A stretch of DNA of 64,000 bases from Cyanobacteria bacterium REEB417 (lineage in GTDB: Bacteria; Cyanobacteriota; Cyanobacteriia; PCC-6307; Cyanobiaceae). The translations under genes and the position numbers were made by a program. The stretch lies in assembly GCA_018970945.1 (NCBI GenBank), contig JAGWVJ010000008.1, forward strand, positions 1 through 64,000, given 5' to 3'. Below the pieces are notes generated by a model. The model saw nothing but the letters and a program-made list of their open reading frames with translations, had not been told where the DNA came from and made no database searches. Shown here piece after piece: positions 8,835 to 16,349 of this stretch; within the stretch, counting starts at the first letter, position 1; each line of letters opens with the position of its first letter.

Positions 8835-10637
8835 ATGGATGACCTCCTTGCTTCGATCTCGACCGGCGCCTGGATCACCCTGGCGGTGCTGGCCGGGTCG
8901 GCGGCGTTGTTCATCAGCGGCTGGCTCGCACCTGAAATCACCGGCCTGCTGGCGGCGGCGCTGCTGATCGTCACCGGGGTGCTCAAACCCGGCGAGGCGC
9001 TCGAAGGGTTCGGCAGCCCGGCCCTGATCACCCTGATGGGTCTGTTTGCCCTTTCTTCAGGCCTGTTTCGCTCGGGGGGACTCGACCGCCTGCGGGCCCT
9101 GATCGGCTCGGATGCGGTGCGCAGCCCGAGGCGCATGATCACCCTGATGGTGGCCGCCGTGGCCCCGGTCTCGGCCTTCGTGCCCAACACGCCGATCGTG
9201 GCCTCGCTGCTGCCGGTGGTCGAGGGCTGGTGCCAGCGCCGCGGCATCTCGCCCTCCAAGGTGCTGTTGCCCCTGTCGTTCGCCACGGTGCTGGGCGGCA
9301 CCATGACCCTGCTGGGCAGTTCGGTCAACCTGCTGGCCAGCGAGGTCAGCAGCAAGCTGGGCTATGGCGCCTTCGGGCTGTTCGGCTTCAGCGCCATCGG
9401 CATCGGGGTGTGGCTCGGGGGCGGGGTGGTGATGGTGCTGCTGGCAGATCGGCTTCTCCCCGACCGCGGCCGCAACGACGACGATCTGGTCGGCAATCTG
9501 GCCAGCAGCGGGTATCTGACCGAGGTCAGGATCCCTGCCGGTTCTGAACTGATCGGCCAGTCGCTGCACGGCAGCCGTCTGCAACGGCGCTTTGACCTCG
9601 ACGTGCTGGAGCTGCACCGCGGCAACGAGCGGTTTCTGCCGCCCCTGGCCGACCGAACCCTGGCGCTGGAAGACCGGCTGCTGCTGCGCTGCAGCCGCGA
9701 AGACCTGCTGCGCCTGCAGCAGGACCACACGATCGAGCTGGCCCCCGTGCCCGACACCCAGCCCGGCGCCGACCAGCAGAACAACCAGCGCACGGTCGAG
9801 GTGCTGCTGCCGGCGGGATCGACCCTGGCGGGCGACTGCCTGCGGGATCTGCGCTTTAGGCAGCGCTACAACGTGACGGTGCTGGCCCTGCGGCGTGGCA
9901 ACGCCGTGATCCACGAGCGTCTCGGTCGGGCCCAGCTGCGCGAGGGCGACGTGCTGCTGCTGCAGGGCCCCAAGGATGCCATCCGCGGCCTTCAGGCCAA
10001 CAACGACCTGGTGGTGCTGGAACAGCTGGAAAAGGACCTACCCACCGTCAGCCGCAAACGCCTGGCCCTGGCGATCGCCGCGCTGGTGATCGTGCTGCCC
10101 GCCTTGGAGCTGATCCCCCTGGTGGCGGCAGTGCTCCTGGGCACGGTGGCGATGGTGGCCAGCGGCTGCCTGCGTGCCGGCGAGCTGCAGCGGTCGATCC
10201 GCCTTGATGTGATCCTGCTACTGGGATCTCTCTCCAGTTTCAGCGTGGCCCTGGAGAAGACCGGTCTGGCCGCAGCCCTGGCCAATGGACTGCTGCAGGG
10301 CTTAAACCAATGGCCCGTGTACTGGGCCCTACTGGTGGTATTTCTGTTCACCACGCTGTTGACAGAGGTGATGAGCAACGCCGCCACGGTGGCCATGGTG
10401 ATTCCGATCGCGGGCCAGCTGGCCGTTGGGCTGGGGCAGCCTGCGATGGCATTCATCTACGCGGTGCTGTTTGGTGCGAGCCAGAGCTTTCTCAGCCCGG
10501 TTGGCTATCAGACCAACCTGATGGTGTTTGGTCCCGGCCGCTACCGCTTTCTGGACATCGCCCGTTATGGGGTGCCCCTCACGGTGACCATGACCTTGCT
10601 GGTGCCCTGGCTGATCTGCCGTCAATTCGGCCTGTGA
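8835..10637 (+). CDS. SLC13/DASS-type permease with two RCK_C domains
   Basis: 600 residues. The N-terminal membrane half has family motifs (SPALITLMGLFALSSG, SAFVPNTPIVASLLPV). Two soluble RCK_C (TrkA-C) modules follow, around residues 230-305 and 320-400, each starting with a pattern such as IPAGSELIGQSL or LPAGSTLAGDCL. The C-terminal membrane half contains TEVMSNAATVAMVIPIA. Such proteins move divalent anions such as sulfate or dicarboxylates with Na+. The substrate is not determinable. It lies about 120 bases after ktrB on the same strand. Confidence 0.9.
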   Translation: MDDLLASISTGAWITLAVLAGSAALFISGWLAPEITGLLAAALLIVTGVLKPGEALEGFGSPALITLMGLFALSSGLFRSGGLDRLRALIGSDAVRSPRRMITLMVAAVAPVSAFVPNTPIVASLLPVVEGWCQRRGISPSKVLLPLSFATVLGGTMTLLGSSVNLLASEVSSKLGYGAFGLFGFSAIGIGVWLGGGVVMVLLADRLLPDRGRNDDDLVGNLASSGYLTEVRIPAGSELIGQSLHGSRLQRRFDLDVLELHRGNERFLPPLADRTLALEDRLLLRCSREDLLRLQQDHTIELAPVPDTQPGADQQNNQRTVEVLLPAGSTLAGDCLRDLRFRQRYNVTVLALRRGNAVIHERLGRAQLREGDVLLLQGPKDAIRGLQANNDLVVLEQLEKDLPTVSRKRLALAIAALVIVLPALELIPLVAAVLLGTVAMVASGCLRAGELQRSIRLDVILLLGSLSSFSVALEKTGLAAALANGLLQGLNQWPVYWALLVVFLFTTLLTEVMSNAATVAMVIPIAGQLAVGLGQPAMAFIYAVLFGASQSFLSPVGYQTNLMVFGPGRYRFLDIARYGVPLTVTMTLLVPWLICRQFGL

Positions 10638-10647
10638 GGGTCAGTGC

Positions 10648-11733
10648 TCAGTTGCCCCGCAGGCTCTGCCGACGCCAGCTCAGCACCTCGGAGACCAGGA
10701 ACACCATCACCAAAGGAATCACCACGACCAGCACTGCCACCCGGAAGGTGCTGAGCAGGGTCCCACCGCCGGTCACCTCAATCAGCTGGTCTGCCAGATA
10801 GAGCACGTACAGCACCACCAACAGGAAGCCTTCGCGGCGACGAATCACCCCGCCGGTCCAGAAAATGGGCAGGCAGGCCAGGGTGGTGGCAATCATCAGC
10901 GGTAGATCGCGGTTGATCAAAATCGGCTCAACCACCAGGCCTTCGCCCGAGAAGGCGGCACACAGGCCCAGAATCAAGAGCTGATTGATGATGTTGCTGC
11001 CGACCACGTTGCCGATGGCGATGTCGGCCTTGCCCCGGTAGGCCGCTACCACCGAGGTGACCAGCTCGGGCATCGAAGTACCGGCGGCCACGATGGTGAT
11101 GCCCACCACCGTCTCAGGAATCTGCAGCAGGGCTGCCGCCGCCTCGGCACCGCGCACCAGGATCTGCGACCCGATCACCAACAAGACCAGCCCGGCCGCC
11201 AGCTTGCCCAGAGCCACCGGCACCGTGCTGGACTCATCCATGGCGAAGGCATCGGCCTCATCAGGATTGTCGACGGCGGTCTCTGTGGCGGTGCGGCACT
11301 CCCAGACGACGTTGATCACCAGGGCCGTGAGCAGGGCCACCCCCGCCTGCCAATGGACGCGTCCCCCGGCAGCCATGCCCCAGACCGCCATCGAAACGGC
11401 CAGCAACAGCGGCACATCGCGGCGCACCAGACGACTCTTGACCCGCAATGGCATCACCAGGGAGCTGAGGCCCAGCACGATCAACACGTTGAAGATGTTG
11501 CTGCCGACGATGTTGGTGATGGCAATTCCATCGTTGTCCTGCACCGTCGAGATCAGGCTCACGAACAGCTCGGGGGCGCTGGTACCCAGCGAGACCAAGG
11601 TCAGACCGATCACGATCTGGGGAATGCCCAGCATCAGCGAAATCGTGACCGACCCGGCCACAAAGAACTCACCACCGCCGAACAGCAACAGAATGCCGAC
11701 AACGATCTGAATCACACTGGGCAGATAGGACAT
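10648..11733 (-). CDS. Na+/Ca2+ exchanger, CaCA family (YrbG-like)
   Basis: 361 residues with about ten hydrophobic segments in two inverted repeats. Both alpha-repeat signatures are present: LVSLGTSAPELFVSLIS in the first half and AAGTSMPELVTSVV in the second, each followed by an NIVGSN or NVVGSN motif. The acidic loop between the halves (DNPDEADAFAMDES) is typical. These proteins exchange Ca2+ for Na+ or H+ across the cytoplasmic membrane. Convergent with the SLC13 permease. Confidence 0.94.
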   Translation of the reverse strand: MSYLPSVIQIVVGILLLFGGGEFFVAGSVTISLMLGIPQIVIGLTLVSLGTSAPELFVSLISTVQDNDGIAITNIVGSNIFNVLIVLGLSSLVMPLRVKSRLVRRDVPLLLAVSMAVWGMAAGGRVHWQAGVALLTALVINVVWECRTATETAVDNPDEADAFAMDESSTVPVALGKLAAGLVLLVIGSQILVRGAEAAAALLQIPETVVGITIVAAGTSMPELVTSVVAAYRGKADIAIGNVVGSNIINQLLILGLCAAFSGEGLVVEPILINRDLPLMIATTLACLPIFWTGGVIRRREGFLLVVLYVLYLADQLIEVTGGGTLLSTFRVAVLVVVIPLVMVFLVSEVLSWRRQSLRGN

Positions 11734-11818
11734 CTCTCCCCATGCAGGCAGCTGCGAAAAGGCTATCAGCCGCCATCCCCCCGCCAGAACTGCGCTACAG
11801 CATCAATGGAGGAGCGGG

Positions 11819-11992
11819 TCACGAAGAAGGATTGACTTTCTTCGCCACATCGAGGTCGTAGGCATGTTTATGCCGCAGATAAAAATCAAGCGCCTCGAGA
11901 ACAACCGTGCCGAATGACTTGGCTTCAAGGATTGCTAACAGACGCAGCGCACGATGCATTTCATCGGCCACCGAAACCGTAATTCTTCGCAT
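11819..11992 (-). CDS. Small ribbon-helix-helix-like protein
   Basis: 57 residues from the ATG at 11992; the frame continues 14 codons upstream. The N-terminal RRITVSVADEMHRAL resembles the DNA-binding strand and helix of ribbon-helix-helix repressors and antitoxins, followed by a second helix (TVVLEALDFYLRHK). The surrounding 300 bases are visibly richer in A+T than neighbouring genes, hinting at transfer. No toxin partner is seen beside it. Assignment is by pattern only. Confidence 0.5.
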   Translation of the reverse strand: MRRITVSVADEMHRALRLLAILEAKSFGTVVLEALDFYLRHKHAYDLDVAKKVNPSS

Positions 11993-12138
11993 TGACCAGC
12001 GTCGATCCGCAGCAAAAAAGAGATCATAAGTCAAAAACTATTAGGCATCACTGTGAAAGCAGAAATGCAGATCTGCAGCCCCTGAGCTATACATCTGACG
12101 CGCCATCCCCGCCCCTGCATTGCTGCCCTACTGCCGAC

Positions 12139-12372
12139 TCAGCGGGTCCCGCTCGGGTTCCGCGCTGCGCTGGCGTAGCCCGGATCCAGCCAGCATTGCG
12201 GCAGAGGCTCGCCCGAAGGAAAACGCAACTCCGCCTTGAGAAACGACTCGGGATCCTGCAGTTCTTCGCCCGCGTGGAACCGTCCTTCCACCCGCAGCGC
12301 AAACGGATCCATCAGGGGCTTCAGCTGCCCCACCTCAACGAGGCTGCCGTCGGGGCAATAGGTCAGAAACAT
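12139..12372 (-). CDS. Conserved small cyanobacterial protein
   Basis: 77 residues starting MFLTYCPDGSLVEVGQL, with the segment HAGEELQDPESFLKAELRFP and the end LPQCWLDPGYA. This reads as a compact, well-composed protein, and I recall close relatives in Synechococcus genomes annotated as hypothetical. It is the last gene of the leftward umu cluster, about 120 bases after umuC. No function can be given. The internal ATG at 12372 is preferred over a start 12 codons upstream. Confidence 0.6.
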   Translation of the reverse strand: MFLTYCPDGSLVEVGQLKPLMDPFALRVEGRFHAGEELQDPESFLKAELRFPSGEPLPQCWLDPGYASAARNPSGTR

Positions 12373-12491
12373 GCGTTGCGCGGGGCAAGGGAACACGGCC
12401 TGTCCCAACCTCCCAGCTCCAGCACGCGCGCGGCTCTCGGCTCAGCAACACCGCTGGCCATGCGCCGCACTTCTCTTCATCACTGCTGCCT

Positions 12492-13772
12492 TCAGCGGGC
12501 CAGGACGCGGGGGATCTGGGCCAGGCAGGTGGTGGCCGCCCGCGACAGCCGTGAACGGCGCATGGCCCAGGCGGGCTGCAGACCGCAGGCAGCCCACTGC
12601 ACGGCGCCACGGCCATAGCGGCGGTTGAGCCCGTCGATCACCGCCATCAACCGCTCACGGCGCCGCTGCTGCTCGGGGGTGGTGGGCACCAGCAGGTGGT
12701 GCTGCAGCAGGTCATCGGGTTGCAACTGTTGCAACAGCACACCGGCCTTGGCCAGGGCCCTGTGGGGGCGAAACAGGCGCTCGGCCAGGGGTAGGGCCGC
12801 CGCCAGCAGCACGGCGGTGTCGTTGCTGGCCAGGGGCAGGGTCACCGTCGCCGAGGCGCTGTAGAAGCTGGCGGGTGCAAACGGACTCGTGCGAGCAAAC
12901 ACGGTGATGGCCCCGGCCCGCTGGCGCTGCTGGCGCAGCTTCTCGGCCGCCCGCACCAGGTAGGTGGCGAGCGCCTCGCGAAGCTGCGCGAGGCTCTGCA
13001 CCGGCTCGCTGAAACTACGGCTGACGCAGGTCTCCTGCTTGGCCGGCGCCACACTGATCAGCGGCAGACAGGCATGACCCTGCAGCTCCTGCTGCAGCCG
13101 CAGCCCCACCACCCCGCACTGGCGGCGCAGCTCGCCGGCCGGCATGTCGCGCAGGGCGCGGGCATGGGCCACCCCCCGCAGGCGGCACCAACGGGCCAGG
13201 CGCCGGCCGATGCCCCAGACATCTTCAATGGCGATTGTCTCGAGCAGGGCCTCGACATCGGCGACGGCAGCCAGATCGAGCACGCCACCACGGGCTGGAT
13301 CGACCTTGGCCGCCCGGTTGGCGATCTTGGCCAGCACCTTGGTGCCGGCGATGCCCACCGCCACCGGCAGCCCCAGGTGGCAGAGCACCTGGCGGCGCAG
13401 GGCACGGCCCCAGTCGCCCAGATCGCCGCCGGCAGGCCTGTGCAACAGCCCGAAGGCCTCGTCGATCGAGTAGATCTCGAGGTCCTCGACCCAGCGCTCC
13501 AGCGTGCTCATCAACCGCTGGCTCATGTCGGCGTAGAGGGCGTAGTTGGAACTGCGCACCACGACCCCGTGGCGCTCGAGCTGAGCGCGCACCTTGAAAT
13601 AGGGCGTGCCCATGGCGATGCCCAGGGCGCGGGCCTCGGCACTGCGCGACACGATGCAGCCGTCGTTGTTGGAGAGCACCACCAACGGGCGGCCGATCAC
13701 GGCCGGATCAACCACCGCCTCGCAGGAGGCATAGAAGTTGTTGCCATCGATCAGCACCGTGGCCAGCACCAT
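12492..13772 (-). CDS. umuC: Y-family DNA polymerase V catalytic subunit UmuC
   Basis: 426 residues, the normal UmuC length. Catalytic motifs are intact: LIDGNNFYASCE at the N-terminus (first metal-binding Asp), SNYALYADMSQRLM, and IYSIDEAFGLL with the Asp-Glu pair. The region VWGIGRRLARWC is the HhH part of the thumb. The C-terminal little-finger domain ends normally. UmuC performs error-prone translesion synthesis with UmuD'. It starts 6 bases after the stop of a short umuD-like gene, with a LexA-box match upstream of both, so an SOS-inducible operon is expected. Confidence 0.96.
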   Translation of the reverse strand: MVLATVLIDGNNFYASCEAVVDPAVIGRPLVVLSNNDGCIVSRSAEARALGIAMGTPYFKVRAQLERHGVVVRSSNYALYADMSQRLMSTLERWVEDLEIYSIDEAFGLLHRPAGGDLGDWGRALRRQVLCHLGLPVAVGIAGTKVLAKIANRAAKVDPARGGVLDLAAVADVEALLETIAIEDVWGIGRRLARWCRLRGVAHARALRDMPAGELRRQCGVVGLRLQQELQGHACLPLISVAPAKQETCVSRSFSEPVQSLAQLREALATYLVRAAEKLRQQRQRAGAITVFARTSPFAPASFYSASATVTLPLASNDTAVLLAAALPLAERLFRPHRALAKAGVLLQQLQPDDLLQHHLLVPTTPEQQRRRERLMAVIDGLNRRYGRGAVQWAACGLQPAWAMRRSRLSRAATTCLAQIPRVLAR

Positions 13773-13778
13773 GCCCCC

Positions 13779-14072
13779 TCAGCAGCGCCGGATCACGCAG
13801 CGGGCGACCCCCAGCAGCTGATGGTCGCCATCGGCCGGCAACGGCAGCAGCGGATAGGCCGGATGGGCGGCCGCCAGGGCCAGACCACCACGCCAGCGCA
13901 CCAGGCGCTTGACGGTGAAGCCATCGCCGAGCCGAGCCACCACCACCTGGCCCGGCCGGGGCTCAAGACCGCAGTCAACCACCAGCAGGTCACCATCGCC
14001 GATGCCAGCCCCCTGCATCGAGACCCCACCGACCCGCAGCAGCACGGTGCAGCCGGGGTCACGCACCAGCAA
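13779..14072 (-). CDS. umuD: Truncated UmuD-like protein, active-site residues kept, N-terminal arm missing
   Basis: 97 residues from the TTG at 14072; a CTG at 14093, spaced correctly from an AGGGAG, could add seven codons. It aligns with the catalytic domain of UmuD. The nucleophile motif VSMQGAGIGDGDLLVVD carries Ser18, and FTVKRL carries Lys55, 37 residues apart exactly as Ser60 and Lys97 are in E. coli UmuD. An in-frame TAG at 14121-14123 caps the protein at 113 residues, so the arm and cleavage site of full-length UmuD (about 139 residues) cannot be encoded. It therefore resembles ready-made UmuD'. It is 6 bases from umuC. Confidence 0.88.
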   Translation of the reverse strand: MLVRDPGCTVLLRVGGVSMQGAGIGDGDLLVVDCGLEPRPGQVVVARLGDGFTVKRLVRWRGGLALAAAHPAYPLLPLPADGDHQLLGVARCVIRRC

Positions 14073-14122
14073 GGCAGCCAGATCAAGGCCCAGAGCAAGC
14101 TCCCTACAACAGGCCTTAGACT

Positions 14123-14136
14123 AGTACACCTGTACG
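14123..14136 (-). promoter_or_regulatory. Predicted LexA (SOS) box upstream of umuD'-umuC
   Basis: AGTACACCTGTACG matches the cyanobacterial LexA consensus RGTACNNNDGTWCB at every position, read on the plus strand of this near-palindrome. It sits 30 bases before the first plausible umuD' start codon, where a repressor would block the promoter. LexA regulation in this organism is inferred from the motif. Confidence 0.78.
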
Positions 14137-14207
14137 ATGCAGCAGGGGCAACGGCCGTGCTCCTCGGCGGCCCTCAGCGACGTGGCGCCGGACCGGCTTC
14201 AGCCAAA

Positions 14208-14390
14208 TCAGTTCAGACCGAAGCTCCCCGGGGCCCACTCGGTGATCAGACGCTCCAGCCGGACCAGCTGATAACGGTTGTGCTCGCTGGGGTGATGGGC
14301 GTAGCGCAGGCGCAGATCCCGCAACTGGGCCTCCAGCGCGTTCAGCACAGGATGGTTGCTGTTCACAGACGCGGCCCGGATACCAAGCAA
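14208..14390 (-). CDS. Small helical protein, hypothetical
   Basis: 60 residues; the core HPVLNALEAQLRDLRLRY followed by NRYQLVRLERLITEW predicts two amphipathic helices. An internal start near NSNHPVLN is also possible. It lies between the two umuD-like genes on the same strand, ending about 70 bases before the LexA box of the umuC operon. Composition looks genuine, but no family is recognised. Confidence 0.5.
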   Translation of the reverse strand: MLGIRAASVNSNHPVLNALEAQLRDLRLRYAHHPSEHNRYQLVRLERLITEWAPGSFGLN

Positions 14391-14546
14391 ATCTTAAGCG
14401 AAACGGAAGCGCTTCGCACTTCGCCGGTGCGCGAACGGCGCCAACCGTGACAACCAGGGGCCAGAGTCGGGGCAATCGTCACACCTGCCATGGGTCGCCC
14501 AGCCCCCGGTCGCCAAAGCAAGCCCCAGCCCCCGACTCCCTCACCC

Positions 14547-14633
14547 ATGGTGATCAAGCTGCAGATCGCGGGGGCCGCGCTTGTGCCGCCACTGCTGCTG
14601 GGCCTGTGGCTGCAGCATCAGGGCTTCTGGTGA
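14547..14633 (+). CDS. Possible 28-residue membrane peptide
   Basis: A short ATG frame encodes MVIKLQIAGAALVPPLLLG followed by LWLQHQGFW, which reads as one hydrophobic helix. It opposes the umuD/umuC cluster and overlaps the 3' end of the catalytically altered umuD by 16 bases. No convincing Shine-Dalgarno sequence is seen. Small single-helix proteins are common in cyanobacterial photosystems, but it matches none that I know. Confidence 0.25.
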   Translation: MVIKLQIAGAALVPPLLLGLWLQHQGFW

Positions 14634-15130
14634 TGGCGGGGCCGATGGCCGGGCAACAGGTGATGCACGGCGTGACGCACCACCCCCCAGATCAGCAGAT
14701 GGGGGTCGTCGCCGCTCAAGACCAACGGCGCGACCGCCGGATCAGACGCCACCAGGCGCCAGCGGGGCGCGCGCCCCTCGAGTCGCCGCAACAGCAACTG
14801 GCCGCCATGGGCCACCACCACCGTGGAGCCACCCCGGGGCGTAACGCTGCGGTCAACCACCAGCAGGTCGCCATGGCAGATGCCCGCGGCCGCCATGGCA
14901 TCGCCCTCGACCCGCAGAAAGAATGTGGCGCTGGGATGGGGCACCAGCTCCACATTGAGATCGATCGAGGCGTCGACATAGTCAGCCGCCGGACTGGGAA
15001 AGCCTGCCGCCACCGCCTCGAGGGCCAACGGCAGCAGCCACGCCACACCTCCCGGGCACGGCTCGCCCAACGGCACCAGATCAGCCCCGAACCCCACCGC
15101 CGCCTTTCGCACTGGTACAGATGTTCGCAT
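14618..15130 (-). CDS. UmuD-like pseudoprotease: cleavage site kept, both catalytic residues replaced
   Basis: 170 residues as drawn. It contains the full UmuD layout: the GFPSPAADYVDASIDLN region after an Ala42-Gly43 cleavage-type bond, then the catalytic domain. The nucleophile motif reads VEGDAMAAAGI (Ala78, codon GCC, in place of Ser), and the Lys motif reads QLLLRRLEG (Arg115 in place of Lys). It therefore should not self-cleave. A LexA-box match covers codons 2-6 of the drawn start, so translation probably begins further in, for example at the GTG of codon 7 or 12. The C-terminus is slightly extended and His-rich. Confidence 0.86.
   Translation of the reverse strand: MRTSVPVRKAAVGFGADLVPLGEPCPGGVAWLLPLALEAVAAGFPSPAADYVDASIDLNVELVPHPSATFFLRVEGDAMAAAGICHGDLLVVDRSVTPRGGSTVVVAHGGQLLLRRLEGRAPRWRLVASDPAVAPLVLSGDDPHLLIWGVVRHAVHHLLPGHRPRHHQKP
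15114..15127 (-). promoter_or_regulatory. Predicted LexA (SOS) box of the UmuD-like pseudoprotease gene
   Basis: GGTACAGATGTTCG matches RGTACNNNDGTWCB at every position. It overlaps the first codons of the longest umuD-like reading frame and lies 39 bases from the preceding gene's stop. This implies that the true promoter and start are at or inside this point, and that the gene is induced by DNA damage together with umuC. Confidence 0.72.
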
Positions 15131-15165
15131 GCCCAGGTCGCTGGTGTCGCTGGTGGTGGCCCCGG

Positions 15166-15921
15166 TCAGCCCGGGCGCAGCTCCTGACCGGGGACCGCCA
15201 GGTCGCGGCGATGGGGCAGATTGCCGAAATGCTCCCGGGCCAGGGCCAACAGCTGGGCCGCGCTGCAGGCCGAAGCATCGACGCTGACGCTGGCGACGAT
15301 GCGCTGCAGCAGCGCGGGGTGACGGCGCCTGAGATGGCGCAGCAGCAGGTTGCGCATGTCGCTCTCGCCGTGGCCATGGCCCAGCAGCAGCACCGCATCA
15401 GCCGCCTCGATCGCCAGGGCGATCTGCTCGAGATAGGCATGGTCAAGGGGGGCCCGCTGCCCGGCGATGTCGCGGTCGTGGCGATGGCTGAGGTTGTCAC
15501 CGCTGGCCCAGAGGCCATGGGGCTGCAGCACGGCCTGATCAACGGCCACGCCATCAAGGCGGAACAGACGGGTCTGGCGACGGTCAAGAACCAGCACCAA
15601 CCGCAGGGCCTGATCCCCGCGGGGGGCATCGGGTACAGGCTGCGGATGGCCGGGGCTGATCCCGGCTGCCGCCAGCAGGTGGCGCAGCCGCTGGATCGCC
15701 TCGGCATCCAGTGCGCCCGCAGACAACCCACCACCACCGGCATGGATCCAGCTGCGCGGCCCAGCGGGGAAGACCACCTCAAGACGCGGTCCCTCCCGGT
15801 GCAGGTCGGCACCGAGGGCCGCCAGCAGAGCCTCCACCTCGGACAAACGCAGACCATGGGGTAGGGGATGGCACCAGAGCATGGCCAGAGTGCGCTGGTG
15901 ATGACGGCTGAGCTCGGGCAT
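15166..15921 (-). CDS. Putative baeRF/eRF1-like domain protein with small N-terminal domain
   Basis: 251 residues from the ATG at 15921. The N-terminal 80 residues (ELSRHHQRTLAMLWCHPL and a following strand-rich segment) resemble the HicA-like domain found fused to such proteins. The C-terminal part begins with LVLVLDRRQTRLFRLDG, the first strand pattern of bacterial release-factor-like (baeRF) proteins, and contains AADAVLLLGHGHGESDMRN. Such proteins are thought to act on stalled ribosomes or the translation apparatus. It precedes the SOS-boxed umuD-like gene by 36 bases. The assignment is by remembered pattern and is tentative. Confidence 0.5.
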   Translation of the reverse strand: MPELSRHHQRTLAMLWCHPLPHGLRLSEVEALLAALGADLHREGPRLEVVFPAGPRSWIHAGGGGLSAGALDAEAIQRLRHLLAAAGISPGHPQPVPDAPRGDQALRLVLVLDRRQTRLFRLDGVAVDQAVLQPHGLWASGDNLSHRHDRDIAGQRAPLDHAYLEQIALAIEAADAVLLLGHGHGESDMRNLLLRHLRRRHPALLQRIVASVSVDASACSAAQLLALAREHFGNLPHRRDLAVPGQELRPG

Positions 15922-16349
15922 CGCCTGGTGGGCCACGACTGCCCCGATGCTGATGACGGCAGGGCAGGCTGACGGCCAACGCGGAACGGATCCGCCCAGG
16001 GGCAGAACAGGCATCCCTACCTATGGCCAGCAGCCGGAGGTGCCATGAGACTAATGGCATCGATTCGGAGGCCCAGACATGGATGACACTCCACCCCGCC
16101 AGACGTCAGGAGTGCGCTGACCGCAGGCCCCTGCTCCAACAGTCTTGTCCTGATCTGCGGATCCCCGGTTCACAGAACCACCCGATGCATCGCCTCAGGT
16201 GCCCCCGGGTTCACGGGAGCCGATCCTTGGACTCCATGGCCCCAGGTGCCGCCGAGAGCAGCTCCGAAACGAACTGATCACCCAGAAGCAACGACGCCGC
16301 ATCAATTGGTGAAGCAACGCCCCCGGAGCGCCCGGGGACAGCCACCAGA
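15922..16349. other. ORF-poor stretch, no confident gene
   Basis: About 430 bases without a convincing protein gene. The best frame (16023-16277 plus, 84 codons) has an irregular composition and no recognisable motif. Several local inverted repeats are visible, such as GGTTC ACA GAACC near 16173 and CCCCGG-loop-CCGGGG at 16321-16337. A strong rightward terminator lies 80 bases beyond, so an untranslated RNA is possible. Confidence 0.5.

Noticed and set aside
13074-14450. 458-codon plus-strand frame opposite umuC/umuD
   Set aside because: A shadow of the umu genes, with low-complexity Gln/His-rich residues and no domain pattern.
16023-16277. 84-codon plus-strand frame
   Set aside because: The composition is irregular and there is no motif or ribosome site; treated as non-coding.
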